Shown in pieces: positions 18,076 to 26,803 of a DNA stretch of 64,000 bases. A program made the position numbers and the translations under genes. Below the pieces are notes generated by a model. The model was not told the DNA's origin. It was given only the letters and a program-made list of their open reading frames with translations, and did no database searches. Position 1 is the first letter of the stretch. Each line of letters opens with the position of its first letter. This DNA comes from an uncultured Peptostreptococcaceae bacterium (GTDB taxonomy: Bacteria; Bacillota; Clostridia; Peptostreptococcales; Peptostreptococcaceae): NCBI GenBank assembly GCA_947072565.1, contig CAMTIM010000038.1:1-64000 (forward strand). Reading direction: 5' to 3'.

Positions 18076-19869
18076 ATGAATTACTTATATATAAATAATG
18101 AAAAATATGAATTTGAAAAAGGAAATAGTCTTTTAAATATAATACAATTAAATAAATTGGGTATGGAAAGTCCTTGTGGCGGAAAAGGGACTTGTGGCAA
18201 ATGTAAGATAAAAGTAATAGATGGAAGTGTAGATGATTTAACCGATGAGGAATTGAAATTTTTAAATAAAGAAGAATTAAAAAACAACGTGAGACTGGGT
18301 TGTTTAGTTTATCCTAAGGGAGATATAACTGTAGAATTTATTGAAAATGAAGATAAAAATCATAAGATTTTAACAGAAGGTTATATGCCAGATTTTAAAA
18401 AATCTCCAATGCTTTCAAAAAAAGCTTTTAAATTAAATAAGCCTACATTAGAAAATAATATATCGTTAGAAGAGATTTTAGAAAAGCAAAATATAAATAT
18501 AAATAATGATTATGATATTTTAAAATCTATTTCAAATATTTTTGAAAAAGATAATTGTACAGTCGTTTATTTAGATGAAAAAGTCATAGGCATAGAGTGC
18601 GAAGATACTACCAAAAATTTATATTCAATAGCTTTGGATATAGGAACAACTACAGTAGTAGCTTCTCTTATAGATATAAATAAACAGTGTGAGATTGATT
18701 GTGAAAGTGATATAAATCCTCAAAAGGAATACGGATTAGATGTTTTATCTAGAATAAATTTTGCTAAAACTAACGAAAATGGGTTAGAAATATTAAATAA
18801 AAGTATTATAGATTGTATAAATAGTTTAATTACTAAGCTATGTGAAAAAAATAATATAGATAAAGAAAATATATATGAAGTAGCAGTTGCTGCAAATACT
18901 ACAATGATGCATATGCTACTTAAAATAAATCCTAATTCAATAGGAAAAGCTCCATACTCACCAGTATTTATAAGTGGAAAAAATATAAAAGCTATGGACT
19001 TAGGAATAGATATATCTTCATTTGGAAGAGCTTACTTATTACCTGGAGTATCAAGTTATATAGGAGCAGATATTGTTTCTGGGGTTTGTGTTTGTGACTT
19101 ACATAAAACTAAAAAAAATATTTTGTTTATAGATATAGGTACAAATGGAGAAATAGTTGTATCTAAAAATTCAGAGTTATCATCTTGTTCTTGTGCTGCC
19201 GGGCCTGCCCTTGAGGGTATGAATATAAGCTGTGGTATGAGAGCTGGAGAAGGCGCGATTGAAAATATAAAAATCGGTGAAGTAATAGAAACTAAAGTTA
19301 TAGGAAACACAAAACCTAAAGGATTGTGTGGAAGTGGAATTATAGATGCAATAAGCGAAATGGCAAGATTAAAACTTATAGGAAGTACTGGAAGAATAAA
19401 TAAAAAATCTATGATAGAAGAAGACAACAATTTAAATCATTTAAGTGAAAACATAATAGATGAAAATAAAAAAAGAAGATTTGTACTAGATACTCAAAAT
19501 CCACAAATAGCAATAACGCAAAGTGATATAAGACAAGTTCAATTAGCAAAAGGAGCTATATTATCAGGTTTTTATGCACTGCTTAATAGTATGAATATAG
19601 ATATTAAAGACTTAGATGAAGTTATCATTGCTGGTCAATTTGGAAAGCATCTTAGCGTACAAAGTTTAGTAGGCGTAGGGATTATTCCAAAAGAACTAAA
19701 AGAAAAGATTAGATACATTGGGAATTCATCAAAAACCGGAGCTATAATGACTCTACTTTCTAAGGATATTAGAAAAGAGATGGAGTGTATTGCAAAGGAT
19801 ATAAGTTATTGTGAATTATCAACTGAAGAAGGGTACGAAAGACTTTTTACAGATTGTTTAAAGTTTTAG
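18076..19869 (+). CDS. Corrinoid-protein reductive activator (RACo type, 2Fe-2S plus ASKHA)
   Basis: 597 aa behind AGAGGT. The N-terminal 2Fe-2S ferredoxin domain has CGGKGTCGKCK (residues 35-45) and the fourth Cys in RLGCLVYP. The remainder is the ASKHA-fold DUF4445 domain: ALDIGTTTVVASLID (about 190), INPQKEYGLDVLSRI, AVAANTTMMHMLL, FIDIGTNGEIV and CGSGIIDAI. These proteins use ATP to drive electron transfer to Co(II) corrinoid and rescue it to Co(I). It is the expected partner of the corrinoid carrier encoded two genes upstream. It lacks the C-terminal 4Fe-4S domain of methanogen RamA, matching the bacterial RACo form. Confidence 0.92.
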   Translation: MNYLYINNEKYEFEKGNSLLNIIQLNKLGMESPCGGKGTCGKCKIKVIDGSVDDLTDEELKFLNKEELKNNVRLGCLVYPKGDITVEFIENEDKNHKILTEGYMPDFKKSPMLSKKAFKLNKPTLENNISLEEILEKQNININNDYDILKSISNIFEKDNCTVVYLDEKVIGIECEDTTKNLYSIALDIGTTTVVASLIDINKQCEIDCESDINPQKEYGLDVLSRINFAKTNENGLEILNKSIIDCINSLITKLCEKNNIDKENIYEVAVAANTTMMHMLLKINPNSIGKAPYSPVFISGKNIKAMDLGIDISSFGRAYLLPGVSSYIGADIVSGVCVCDLHKTKKNILFIDIGTNGEIVVSKNSELSSCSCAAGPALEGMNISCGMRAGEGAIENIKIGEVIETKVIGNTKPKGLCGSGIIDAISEMARLKLIGSTGRINKKSMIEEDNNLNHLSENIIDENKKRRFVLDTQNPQIAITQSDIRQVQLAKGAILSGFYALLNSMNIDIKDLDEVIIAGQFGKHLSVQSLVGVGIIPKELKEKIRYIGNSSKTGAIMTLLSKDIRKEMECIAKDISYCELSTEEGYERLFTDCLKF

Positions 19870-19880
19870 AGGGAAAAATA

Positions 19881-20795
19881 ATGATAAAATTAGATATAAT
19901 CTCAGGATTTTTAGGTTCTGGAAAAACAACTTTAATAAAGAAAATTCTAGATTTTTATAAAAATGAAAAAGTCGTAGTAATAGAAAATGAATTTGGTGAA
20001 ATAGGAATAGATGCAAATATCATTCAAAAGGATGGTCTAGATATAATAGAACTTCAAAATGGATGCATCTGTTGTAGCATGAAATTAAATTTTAAAGATA
20101 CTATTTTAAAAGTAGCTAAAGAATTTAATCCAGACCGTATAATTATTGAACCAACAGGAATAGCAATGCTAAGTGAAATATTATTAATGATTAATAATGA
20201 CGAAATTAAATCAAACTTTAGCATAAATTCTTTGGTAACTGTAGTAGATGCTATTAATTATTTTGATTACATAGATAACTTTGGAGAATTTTTCGAAGAC
20301 CAAATTTTAAATGCAAAAACACTTTTACTTAGTAAAAATCAGTTTTTAGAAGATGAAAATAGAGATAATCTAGTAAAGTCACTTAAAAGTTTAAATCAAA
20401 ATGTAGACATAATAAATAAAAATTGGGATGACTTATTAGTAGAAGATTTGTTAGTAGATAATATGAAAAATAAAACTGATGAGAAATATAAAAAAATTAA
20501 AAATTATGATTTATTCTCTACAAATATGAAATCTATAAGTAGTGTTTCTATATCGAATTTTAAAATAAATGAAGTACAAAAAATAAAAGAAATATTTGAT
20601 GATTTTAATACTGGAAAATACGGAAAAATATTAAGAGCAAAGGGCTTTTTAAACTCTGTATTAGATAATACGTTAGAATTTAATTATGTAAATGGACAAT
20701 ACAGTATTAAAGAAAGCGATATAAAAACAAATTCTAAAATCTGTATTATAGGTAGCAAATTACAAAAGGATAAATTAAAAAATATATTTAAGTAG
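19881..20795 (+). CDS. CobW/COG0523-family G3E GTPase
   Basis: 304 aa from ATG 19881 with GAGGGA upstream; an earlier in-frame ATG at 19854 would overlap the activator gene. P-loop GFLGSGKTTL (residues 8-17), ENEFGEIGIDA, metal motif NGCICCSMK (CxCC), EPTGIA and LVTVVDA. G3E GTPases of this group insert metals or service B12 enzymes. In this operon it could deliver zinc to the UroD-fold methyltransferases or help with corrinoid loading. The C-terminal CobW domain is shorter and more divergent than in nitrile-hydratase or zinc chaperones. Confidence 0.85.
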   Translation: MIKLDIISGFLGSGKTTLIKKILDFYKNEKVVVIENEFGEIGIDANIIQKDGLDIIELQNGCICCSMKLNFKDTILKVAKEFNPDRIIIEPTGIAMLSEILLMINNDEIKSNFSINSLVTVVDAINYFDYIDNFGEFFEDQILNAKTLLLSKNQFLEDENRDNLVKSLKSLNQNVDIINKNWDDLLVEDLLVDNMKNKTDEKYKKIKNYDLFSTNMKSISSVSISNFKINEVQKIKEIFDDFNTGKYGKILRAKGFLNSVLDNTLEFNYVNGQYSIKESDIKTNSKICIIGSKLQKDKLKNIFK

Positions 20796-20805
20796 GTTAA
20801 AAATT

Positions 20806-21678
20806 ATGGATGAAATATTTAAATGTAGCCAAAATGACAATGAAAATATACCAGCAGAAATTATAATTAATACGAATTTGAAATTTCCAGATTTACATAC
20901 AAATTCAAAGGATATTTCATATATATCACAAAAACTAAAAGAATATAAAAAGGATACTTTCTGTAAGCTTCCATTTTGCACAACTGTTGAAGCACAAGCT
21001 ATGGGGGCAAATATAAATCTTGGAGATGAAAAAAATTGTCCTAGAGTAGGAAATTATGCATTTGATGATATAAAAGATTTATTAAAAATATCTAAAATAG
21101 ACTATAGTAAAGGCAGAATAAAAGAAATTTTAGATGCTATTTCTATTTTGAAAAATAAAGATGAAAAAGTAGTTTTAAATATTTGTGGACCTTTTACTAT
21201 AATATCTTTATTAATAGAGCAAAAATATTTTTATAAAGCATTAAGAAAAGATAAAAGTAAAGTAGATAATATACTTGAAATTATTGAAGATAATATAGTG
21301 GATTATGCTGTAGGTGCAAACAAAAACGGAGTTAATATGATTTCCTTTAGCGACCCTGTAGCATCAATAGAAATAGTTGGACCTAGAGTTTACAAAGAGA
21401 TAGTGGGAAACACTATTAAAAGGCTATTAAATAAGCTAGACGATGCCCTGGATGATACTATTATCCATCTTTGTGGGAAAACTTCTACATCTTTAGAATT
21501 CTATGGATTTTGTGAATCTGAAAAATTAGATTACAGTAAAGATATAACATATGGACAAGCTATATGTGAATTAATATCTATGAAAGATAAAGGCAATATT
21601 TTCATAGGCCACAATTGTATGAAAAGAACTCCTTATAAAACTAATGAATCTTTATTATATAATATTAAGATTCATTAA
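20806..21678 (+). CDS. UroD-fold corrinoid methyltransferase, shortened third paralogue
   Basis: 290 aa. From about residue 57 it aligns with the second paralogue (LPFCTTVEAQAMGAN, then LNICGPFTIISLL, then IIHLCGKT as zinc His/Cys, then FIGHNCMK as likely third ligand). The first ~45 residues seen in the other two (the TPKER helix and the strand after it) are missing, replaced by an Asn/Lys-rich stretch. The zinc site is intact, so it is probably functional rather than decayed. The ribosome site is weak (GTAGG) and the start follows the CobW gene by 10 bp. It closes the operon before a terminator. Confidence 0.78.
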   Translation: MDEIFKCSQNDNENIPAEIIINTNLKFPDLHTNSKDISYISQKLKEYKKDTFCKLPFCTTVEAQAMGANINLGDEKNCPRVGNYAFDDIKDLLKISKIDYSKGRIKEILDAISILKNKDEKVVLNICGPFTIISLLIEQKYFYKALRKDKSKVDNILEIIEDNIVDYAVGANKNGVNMISFSDPVASIEIVGPRVYKEIVGNTIKRLLNKLDDALDDTIIHLCGKTSTSLEFYGFCESEKLDYSKDITYGQAICELISMKDKGNIFIGHNCMKRTPYKTNESLLYNIKIH

Positions 21679-21712
21679 CTTAAAAGAATACATTTAAAAC
21701 TTAATCAAACAA

Positions 21713-21757
21713 AAACAGTGTCTAAAATAATTTTATTATTAAATGGGCACTGTTTTA
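21713..21757 (+). terminator. Intrinsic terminator of the methyltransferase operon
   Basis: AAACAGTGTC and GGCACTGTTT pair across a long AT-rich loop and end in TTTT. Confidence 0.65.
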
Positions 21758-21796
21758 TGTGTAAATATATTCAAAAGATAATTAAATAATAAAAAT

Positions 21797-21826
21797 GTTG
21801 CGCACGCAACTTATATAATATATAAT
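21797..21826 (+). promoter_or_regulatory. Promoter with MarR operator palindrome
   Basis: GTTGCG-CA-CGCAAC (21797-21810) is a 14-bp inverted repeat, notably GC-rich against its surroundings. Its TTGCGC (21798-21803) serves as a -35 exactly 17 bp from a perfect TATAAT (21821-21826). The palindrome therefore overlaps the -35 of the marR operon, the classic autorepression layout. Confidence 0.65.
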
Positions 21827-21852
21827 GATTTTATAGATAAGGAGATACTACA

Positions 21853-22293
21853 ATGAAAAAATATGAACCAATTGGTGATTTGATATACTTTATTTCTAAA
21901 GAACTAAAAACAAGATTAGACGAAGAGTTAAAAGATAGAAACTTAGGGCAAGGTCAAATTCTAACACTTATGACATTATTTAGATTAAAAGAAAAAGATG
22001 AAATAGATCAAGATGTACTTTCAAAAGAAATGGGAATAAACAAAGCAAATACAAGTAGAAATTTAGCTAAATTAAAGCAAAATGGATTTATTGAAATAAA
22101 TCAAAATCCAACAGACCAAAGAAGAAAACAAGTAGTTTTAACACCAAAAGCTTATGAAGAGATGTTTAACCTAGAAAAAATATTAAAAGAAATTCATAAA
22201 GAGATGATTAAAGATTTAGATGAAGAATCACTTACTAATACATTAAAGACATTAAATAAAATGAAAAATAATTTATCTGATAAAAAACTTTAG
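21853..22293 (+). CDS. MarR-family transcriptional regulator
   Basis: 146 aa, ATG behind AAGGAGAT. The winged helix-turn-helix is visible at about residues 35-100: LSKEMGINKANTSRNLAKLKQNGFIE, then the wing QNPTDQRRKQVVLT. A C-terminal dimerisation helix follows. It probably represses its own operon through the palindrome at 21797-21810. It is followed 10 bp later by an EFR1 ferredoxin/flavodoxin gene and then by a DNA glycosylase. No ligand-defining cysteine is evident. Confidence 0.9.
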   Translation: MKKYEPIGDLIYFISKELKTRLDEELKDRNLGQGQILTLMTLFRLKEKDEIDQDVLSKEMGINKANTSRNLAKLKQNGFIEINQNPTDQRRKQVVLTPKAYEEMFNLEKILKEIHKEMIKDLDEESLTNTLKTLNKMKNNLSDKKL

Positions 22294-22303
22294 GAGGCAC
22301 AAT

Positions 22304-23071
22304 ATGAAAGTAAATATAATACATTTTTCAGGAACTGGAAACTCAGAATATGTAGCAAAATATATAGGCGAAAAATTAAAAGACAATGGAGATAAAGTAA
22401 AAATAGAGAGCATAGACAAAAACCCTAAAATAGATGAAGATGTAGAACTTTTAATTATAGGCGGCCCAATTTATGCAGGTAATGTACCAGAAAAACTTAT
22501 AAGATGGGTACTTAGAAATGTAGAAAATAAAAATGCTAATTGTATAGTGTACTCAACATCAGCAGCAAGTATAAATGCTTATGGGGTTGATTCATTAGCT
22601 AAAAAATTAAACAAAAAAGGATATAATATATTAGCTAAAGAAACATATGTAATGCCTAGAAATTTTTACTTTGGAAAATATCCTAAGAATACTAAAAAAG
22701 AAGTTGAAGATATGATAAACAACACAAATAAGCAATTAGATATTTTAGTTGATAAGATTAAAAAAGAAAGTTTATCATTAGAAAATATGGAGAATAAGGG
22801 TGTATTAGGAAAAGATTTATTAGCAGAAACTTTTTCAATTATGGCAAAGTTTATAGGCAAAAATTTGTCAGCTGATGAAAATTGTATAAAGTGTGGCTTA
22901 TGTGTTAAAAACTGCCCACAAAATAATATAAGATTTGAAAAAGATAAAGCTATAAAATTTGATAATAAATGTATGGCTTGTATGAAATGCATTCATAGCT
23001 GTCCTAAAAATGCTATAAATTATAAAAATAAAAAATATGAACAATATAATATAAATGAATATATAAAATAA
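22304..23071 (+). CDS. EFR1-family flavodoxin/ferredoxin fusion
   Basis: 255 aa behind TAGGAGG. N-terminal flavodoxin-like domain (NIIHFSGTGNSEYVAKYIG, FMN phosphate loop SGTGNS, residues 6-11). The C-terminal two 4Fe-4S clusters are CIKCGLCVKNCP and CMACMKCIHSCP at about residues 195-235. EFR1 proteins are cytoplasmic electron carriers common in anaerobic Clostridia, combining FMN and ferredoxin in one chain. Its pairing with MarR suggests induction by a redox or drug stress. Confidence 0.92.
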   Translation: MKVNIIHFSGTGNSEYVAKYIGEKLKDNGDKVKIESIDKNPKIDEDVELLIIGGPIYAGNVPEKLIRWVLRNVENKNANCIVYSTSAASINAYGVDSLAKKLNKKGYNILAKETYVMPRNFYFGKYPKNTKKEVEDMINNTNKQLDILVDKIKKESLSLENMENKGVLGKDLLAETFSIMAKFIGKNLSADENCIKCGLCVKNCPQNNIRFEKDKAIKFDNKCMACMKCIHSCPKNAINYKNKKYEQYNINEYIK

Positions 23072-23095
23072 TTTAAGCAAAAGAAAGGGACGTAA

Positions 23096-23728
23096 ATGGA
23101 TAAAAAATATTTTAAAAAAGATGGTCTAGAGCTAGCTAAAAGTATTTTAGGTAAATATTTAATTAGAAACTATGATGGTAAAACAATAGTGACTAAAATA
23201 GTAGAAACTGAAAGTTATATGGGAATAAATGATAAGGGAGCTCATGTATATGGGGACAAAAGAAGTGAAAGAACAAAGCCACTATATCTAGAGGGTGGGC
23301 GTATATATGTATACTTAATTTATGGAATGTATTATTGTTTAAATATATCTGCAAATGAAGAAAATGTACCAGAATGCGTATTAATAAGAGCAGTTGAGCC
23401 TATAAAAGGAATAGAAGAAATAGCATTTAATAGATTTAAAAAGGAATATAGCGACTTAACAACCTATCAAAGAAAGAATATAAGCAATGGTCCAGGAAAG
23501 CTTTGCATGGCGCTTAAAATAGATAAAAATCTAAATGCTAAAAGCATTTTAGAAAATGAATTATATATAAGTGATTTTTATTATGAAGATGATAAGAAAA
23601 TATACAGTGATGAGAAAATAGACATACAAACTAGCAAAAGAATAAACATAGATTATGCACAAGAAGCCAAAGATTATTTATGGAGATTTTTTATAAAAGA
23701 TAATAAATATGTAAGTGTAAACAAATAA
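23096..23728 (+). CDS. mpg: DNA-3-methyladenine glycosylase (AAG/MPG family)
   Basis: 210 aa. The MPG fold motifs are present: LAKSILGKYLIR, KIVETESYMG with the catalytic Glu near residue 42, GGRIYVYLIYGMYYCLNIS, ECVLIRAVEP and SNGPGKLC. It excises alkylated purines (3-methyladenine, hypoxanthine) in base-excision repair. It starts 24 bp after the EFR1 gene behind AAAGGGA and probably belongs to the marR operon. Length is as expected for bacterial members. Co-location with a MarR gene hints at alkylation or electrophile stress control. Confidence 0.92.
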   Translation: MDKKYFKKDGLELAKSILGKYLIRNYDGKTIVTKIVETESYMGINDKGAHVYGDKRSERTKPLYLEGGRIYVYLIYGMYYCLNISANEENVPECVLIRAVEPIKGIEEIAFNRFKKEYSDLTTYQRKNISNGPGKLCMALKIDKNLNAKSILENELYISDFYYEDDKKIYSDEKIDIQTSKRINIDYAQEAKDYLWRFFIKDNKYVSVNK

Positions 23729-23760
23729 AGCTATCTTTTTTAGGATAGCTTCTTTAATTT
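23728..23760 (+). terminator. Intrinsic terminator
   Basis: AAGCTATC (23728-23735) pairs with GATAGCTT (23744-23751) around a T-rich loop. The downstream T tract is interrupted. Confidence 0.65.
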
Positions 23761-23839
23761 AGCTAAGACATATAAAAGTTTTTAAATAAGGTATTTTTAT
23801 GGTAAAATGTAATAGAAAATATAATTTAAGGAGTAAATT

Positions 23840-24376
23840 ATGAGCGCTAAATTAAAAAAAGAAATTTTTGAATGGGTTAAAACAATAGCTTTTGCATTGG
23901 CACTTGCAGCAATAATAACCTCAGTAGTAGCACCTACAATAGTAAGCGGGGAATCAATGTACCCGACATTAAAGGATAAAGATTATTTATTTGTAAATAA
24001 ATTAGCATATATGAACAAAGCACCTAAAAGGGGAGACATAATAGTATTTAAGACTAAGTTAGTTGATGAAGAAAGCGGAAAAAATAAAGACTTAGTTAAA
24101 AGAGTAATAGGCCTTCCAGGAGAACACATAGTTATAAAAGATAATAAGGTTATAATAAACGACAAAGTATTAAGTGAAGAATATTTAAAGGATGTTTATA
24201 CTGACGGAGATATAGATATGGTAATCCCTGATAATCATATATTTGCGATGGGGGACAATAGACCAAATAGTGGAGATAGTAGACAACCTAATCTAGGACC
24301 GATAAATATAGATGAAATAATTGGTAAGGTTATGATAAGGATGTATCCTTTTAATACTTTAGGAAAAGTAGAATAA
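23840..24376 (+). CDS. lepB: Signal peptidase I
   Basis: 178 aa behind AAGGAG. One N-terminal membrane segment (about 13-35), then the catalytic Ser in SGESMYPTL (about residue 39), the general-base Lys in LVKRVIGLPGE (about 83), and box E GDNRPNSGDSR. This is the Gram-positive single-spanning SipS type, with the active site outside the membrane, removing signal peptides from secreted proteins. Monocistronic with its own terminator. Other secreted proteins in this window (38.6 and 30.8 kb) would be clients. Confidence 0.95.
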   Translation: MSAKLKKEIFEWVKTIAFALALAAIITSVVAPTIVSGESMYPTLKDKDYLFVNKLAYMNKAPKRGDIIVFKTKLVDEESGKNKDLVKRVIGLPGEHIVIKDNKVIINDKVLSEEYLKDVYTDGDIDMVIPDNHIFAMGDNRPNSGDSRQPNLGPINIDEIIGKVMIRMYPFNTLGKVE

Positions 24377-24380
24377 TAAG

Positions 24381-24411
24381 AAAATCGCTAATTTAGATTA
24401 GCGATTTTTTT
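24381..24411 (+). terminator. Intrinsic terminator of lepB
   Basis: AAAATCGCTAAT and ATTAGCGATTTT form a stem with a short loop, followed by Ts. Confidence 0.85.
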
Positions 24412-24579
24412 ATGGATAAAATAAATTTATTTTTAAATACAATTATAAAAAAATAAGAAATTAGGATATAAAAAGTTTTTTGTTTATAGTATACAATTTT
24501 TTTTGACATTATCTAAAATGAGGAGTATTATGGATGATGTAGTGTCACGTAGAAATATAAAAAAATGAGAGGGGAAATC

Positions 24580-25854
24580 ATGTCGCCTAAGTTATTTAGT
24601 ATGTTTAAGAATCAAGAATTAAGTAGTAGTCAAATCAGAAAAGATATAGTAGCAGGTATAATAGTAGCAATAATAGCTCTACCATTATCAATAGCACTAG
24701 CTATATCATCAGGAGTATCACCTGAAAAGGGTCTTATAACAGCAATATTTGCAGGATTTGTCATAGCCTTACTAGGTGGTAGTAAAGTTCAAATTGGAGG
24801 ACCAACAGGTGCCTTTGTCGTAATTGTTTATGGGATAGTAAAAAATCATGGTATGGATGGACTTATAATAGCAACATTGATGGCAGGTGTTTTACTTATT
24901 TTAATGGGACTTTTAAAAGTTGGTAATTTAATAAAATACGTTCCAAAAACAATAACAGTAGGTTTCACAAGTGGGATAGCAGTAACACTTCTTATAACTC
25001 AGTTCAAGGATTTATTAGGATTACAAATTCAAAATGTTCCAGCAGAGGCTATGGAGAAATTAGAAAGCTATATGCACAATATAACAACATTCGATATATT
25101 AACTTTTATAGTAGGAATAGCATGTATATTAATTATGATATACTGGCCTAAAATAAATAAAAATATACCGGGATCTATAATAGCATTAATTTTATCAACA
25201 TTAGTTGTTAAGGTATTTAACATTCAAATAGATACTATAGGAAGCGTATACAATAACTTATCATCAAGTATTCCAGCACCAAGTATACCTGATATGAGTT
25301 TAGAAAAAATAGTACCATTGATTCAGCCAGCAATTACGATAGCAGTACTTGCAGGGATCGAGTCTTTATTGTCGTGCGTAGTTTCAGATAAAATGATAGA
25401 TGATGAGCATGATTCAAATATGGAACTTGTAGCACAAGGATTAGGAAATATAGCTAGTGCATTGTTTGGAGGAATTCCAGCAACAGGAGCTATAGCAAGG
25501 ACAGCAGCAAACGTTAAAAACGGCGGGAAAAGTCCAATATCAGGTATAGTACATGCCGTAACACTACTTTTAACAATGCTAGTTTTAATGCCACTTGCAA
25601 AATTAATTCCAATGACAGTTTTATCAGCTATATTAATAATCGTATCTTATAATATGGGTGAGTGGAAAGAAATGAAAGAGATGCTACATTTACCTAAAAA
25701 AGACGTAGTAGTACTTTACACAACTTTTGCACTTACAGTAGTATTTGATTTAGTAGTAGCAATCGGAGTAGGAATTGCACTTCATTTAATATTTAGCTTA
25801 ATGCAAAAAAACAAAGTCAAAAAAGACAATTTGGATATAAAAGAAGCTATATAA
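24580..25854 (+). CDS. SulP-family anion transporter without STAS domain
   Basis: 424 aa from ATG 24580, behind GAGAGGGGA; an in-frame ATG at 24565 has no ribosome site. SLC26/SulP membrane core: IRKDIVAGIIVAIIALPLSIALAISSGVSPEKGL near residue 15, GGPTGAFVVIV, and IPATGAIARTAANVKNGG near 300. About 12-14 membrane segments. The protein stops 20-25 residues after the last membrane helix with a Lys-rich tail, so the C-terminal STAS domain usual in SulP proteins is absent. The reading frame shows no sign of a frameshift. Substrate could be sulfate, bicarbonate or a carboxylate. Confidence 0.9.
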   Translation: MSPKLFSMFKNQELSSSQIRKDIVAGIIVAIIALPLSIALAISSGVSPEKGLITAIFAGFVIALLGGSKVQIGGPTGAFVVIVYGIVKNHGMDGLIIATLMAGVLLILMGLLKVGNLIKYVPKTITVGFTSGIAVTLLITQFKDLLGLQIQNVPAEAMEKLESYMHNITTFDILTFIVGIACILIMIYWPKINKNIPGSIIALILSTLVVKVFNIQIDTIGSVYNNLSSSIPAPSIPDMSLEKIVPLIQPAITIAVLAGIESLLSCVVSDKMIDDEHDSNMELVAQGLGNIASALFGGIPATGAIARTAANVKNGGKSPISGIVHAVTLLLTMLVLMPLAKLIPMTVLSAILIIVSYNMGEWKEMKEMLHLPKKDVVVLYTTFALTVVFDLVVAIGVGIALHLIFSLMQKNKVKKDNLDIKEAI

Positions 25855-25859
25855 AAAAC

Positions 25860-25921
25860 GCATAAGAATAGAAGTATATTTAACTGTATGTTAAATGTAC
25901 TTCTATTTTTATGCAATTTTT
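25860..25921 (+). terminator. Long intrinsic terminator
   Basis: A near-continuous stem runs from GCATAA (25860) through AGAAGTA and TTTAAC to a TGTAT loop and back to TTATGC (25914), followed by a T-rich tract. Confidence 0.8.
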
Positions 25922-26015
25922 ATGTAATAATAAATATATATTGGAACTAAGTTACTTTATTAACAATATTTGTTTGTGGTATAATTAACACAAAAAGTAA
26001 AAAGAGGAGGAAAAT

Positions 26016-26801
26016 ATGGATAATTTGGGGAAAATAATAGAAATTAAAGACCTTAAAATGACCTATGGGGATAAAGAAGTATTAAAAGGGATAAATTTAG
26101 ATATATACAAAGGCAATATAATAGGATATATAGGGTCAAATGGAGCGGGTAAGAGTACTACAATAAAAATACTTTTAGGCTTAATTAAAGGCTATGAGGG
26201 TAGCGTGTCTATATTTGGAAAAAACATTGAAAATGAAGATAACGATTATAAAAATAAAATAGGTTATGTACCTGAAATAGCAAAAGTATATGATAGCTTA
26301 ACAGCAAAGGAATATTTAACATTTATTGGGCAAATATATGGTCTAAGCTATGAAAAATGTGATGATAAAGCTAAAAGGTTGATGAAAGTATTAGGAATAG
26401 AAGATGCCTATGAAAGCAGATTATCATCTTTTTCAAAGGGTATGAAACAAAAGGTAGTTATAATAAGTTCATTAATTCATAATCCAGATATATTATTTTT
26501 AGATGAACCACTAAGTGGACTTGATGCTAATAGTGTTCTTTTAATAAAAGATATTTTATACAAATTAAAAGAAGAAGGAAAGACTATATTTTATTCATCT
26601 CACATAATGGAGGTAGTACAAAAGCTTAGCGACAGAATAATACTTTTAAATGAAGGTAACATAGTTGCTGATGGTAATTTTGAACAAATTAAAGATTGTA
26701 GCTTTGATGGTTCACTAGAAGAAATATTTAATACACTTACAGGATTTGAAGACCACGATAATCTATGTAGTGAATTTGTCAGTATACTTAAAGAGGTATA
26801 A
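26016..26801 (+). CDS. ABC transporter ATP-binding protein
   Basis: 261 aa behind AGAGGAGGA. Walker A GSNGAGKST (about residues 42-50), Q-loop region IGYVPEIAKVYD, signature FSKGMKQKV (variant of LSGGQ), Walker B ILFLDEPLSGLD and switch His in SSHIMEVV. The FSKGMKQK form and the DrrA/CcmA-like C-terminal end indicate an ABC-2-type exporter. It is followed 2 bp later by a large permease. Confidence 0.92.
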   Translation: MDNLGKIIEIKDLKMTYGDKEVLKGINLDIYKGNIIGYIGSNGAGKSTTIKILLGLIKGYEGSVSIFGKNIENEDNDYKNKIGYVPEIAKVYDSLTAKEYLTFIGQIYGLSYEKCDDKAKRLMKVLGIEDAYESRLSSFSKGMKQKVVIISSLIHNPDILFLDEPLSGLDANSVLLIKDILYKLKEEGKTIFYSSHIMEVVQKLSDRIILLNEGNIVADGNFEQIKDCSFDGSLEEIFNTLTGFEDHDNLCSEFVSILKEV

Positions 26802-26803
26802 CT

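Noticed and set aside
15281-21678. Annotation of the three UroD-fold genes as uroporphyrinogen decarboxylase (heme pathway)
   Set aside because: They carry the His-x-Cys...Cys zinc site of corrinoid methyltransferases and are in an operon with a corrinoid carrier and RACo, not with heme genes.
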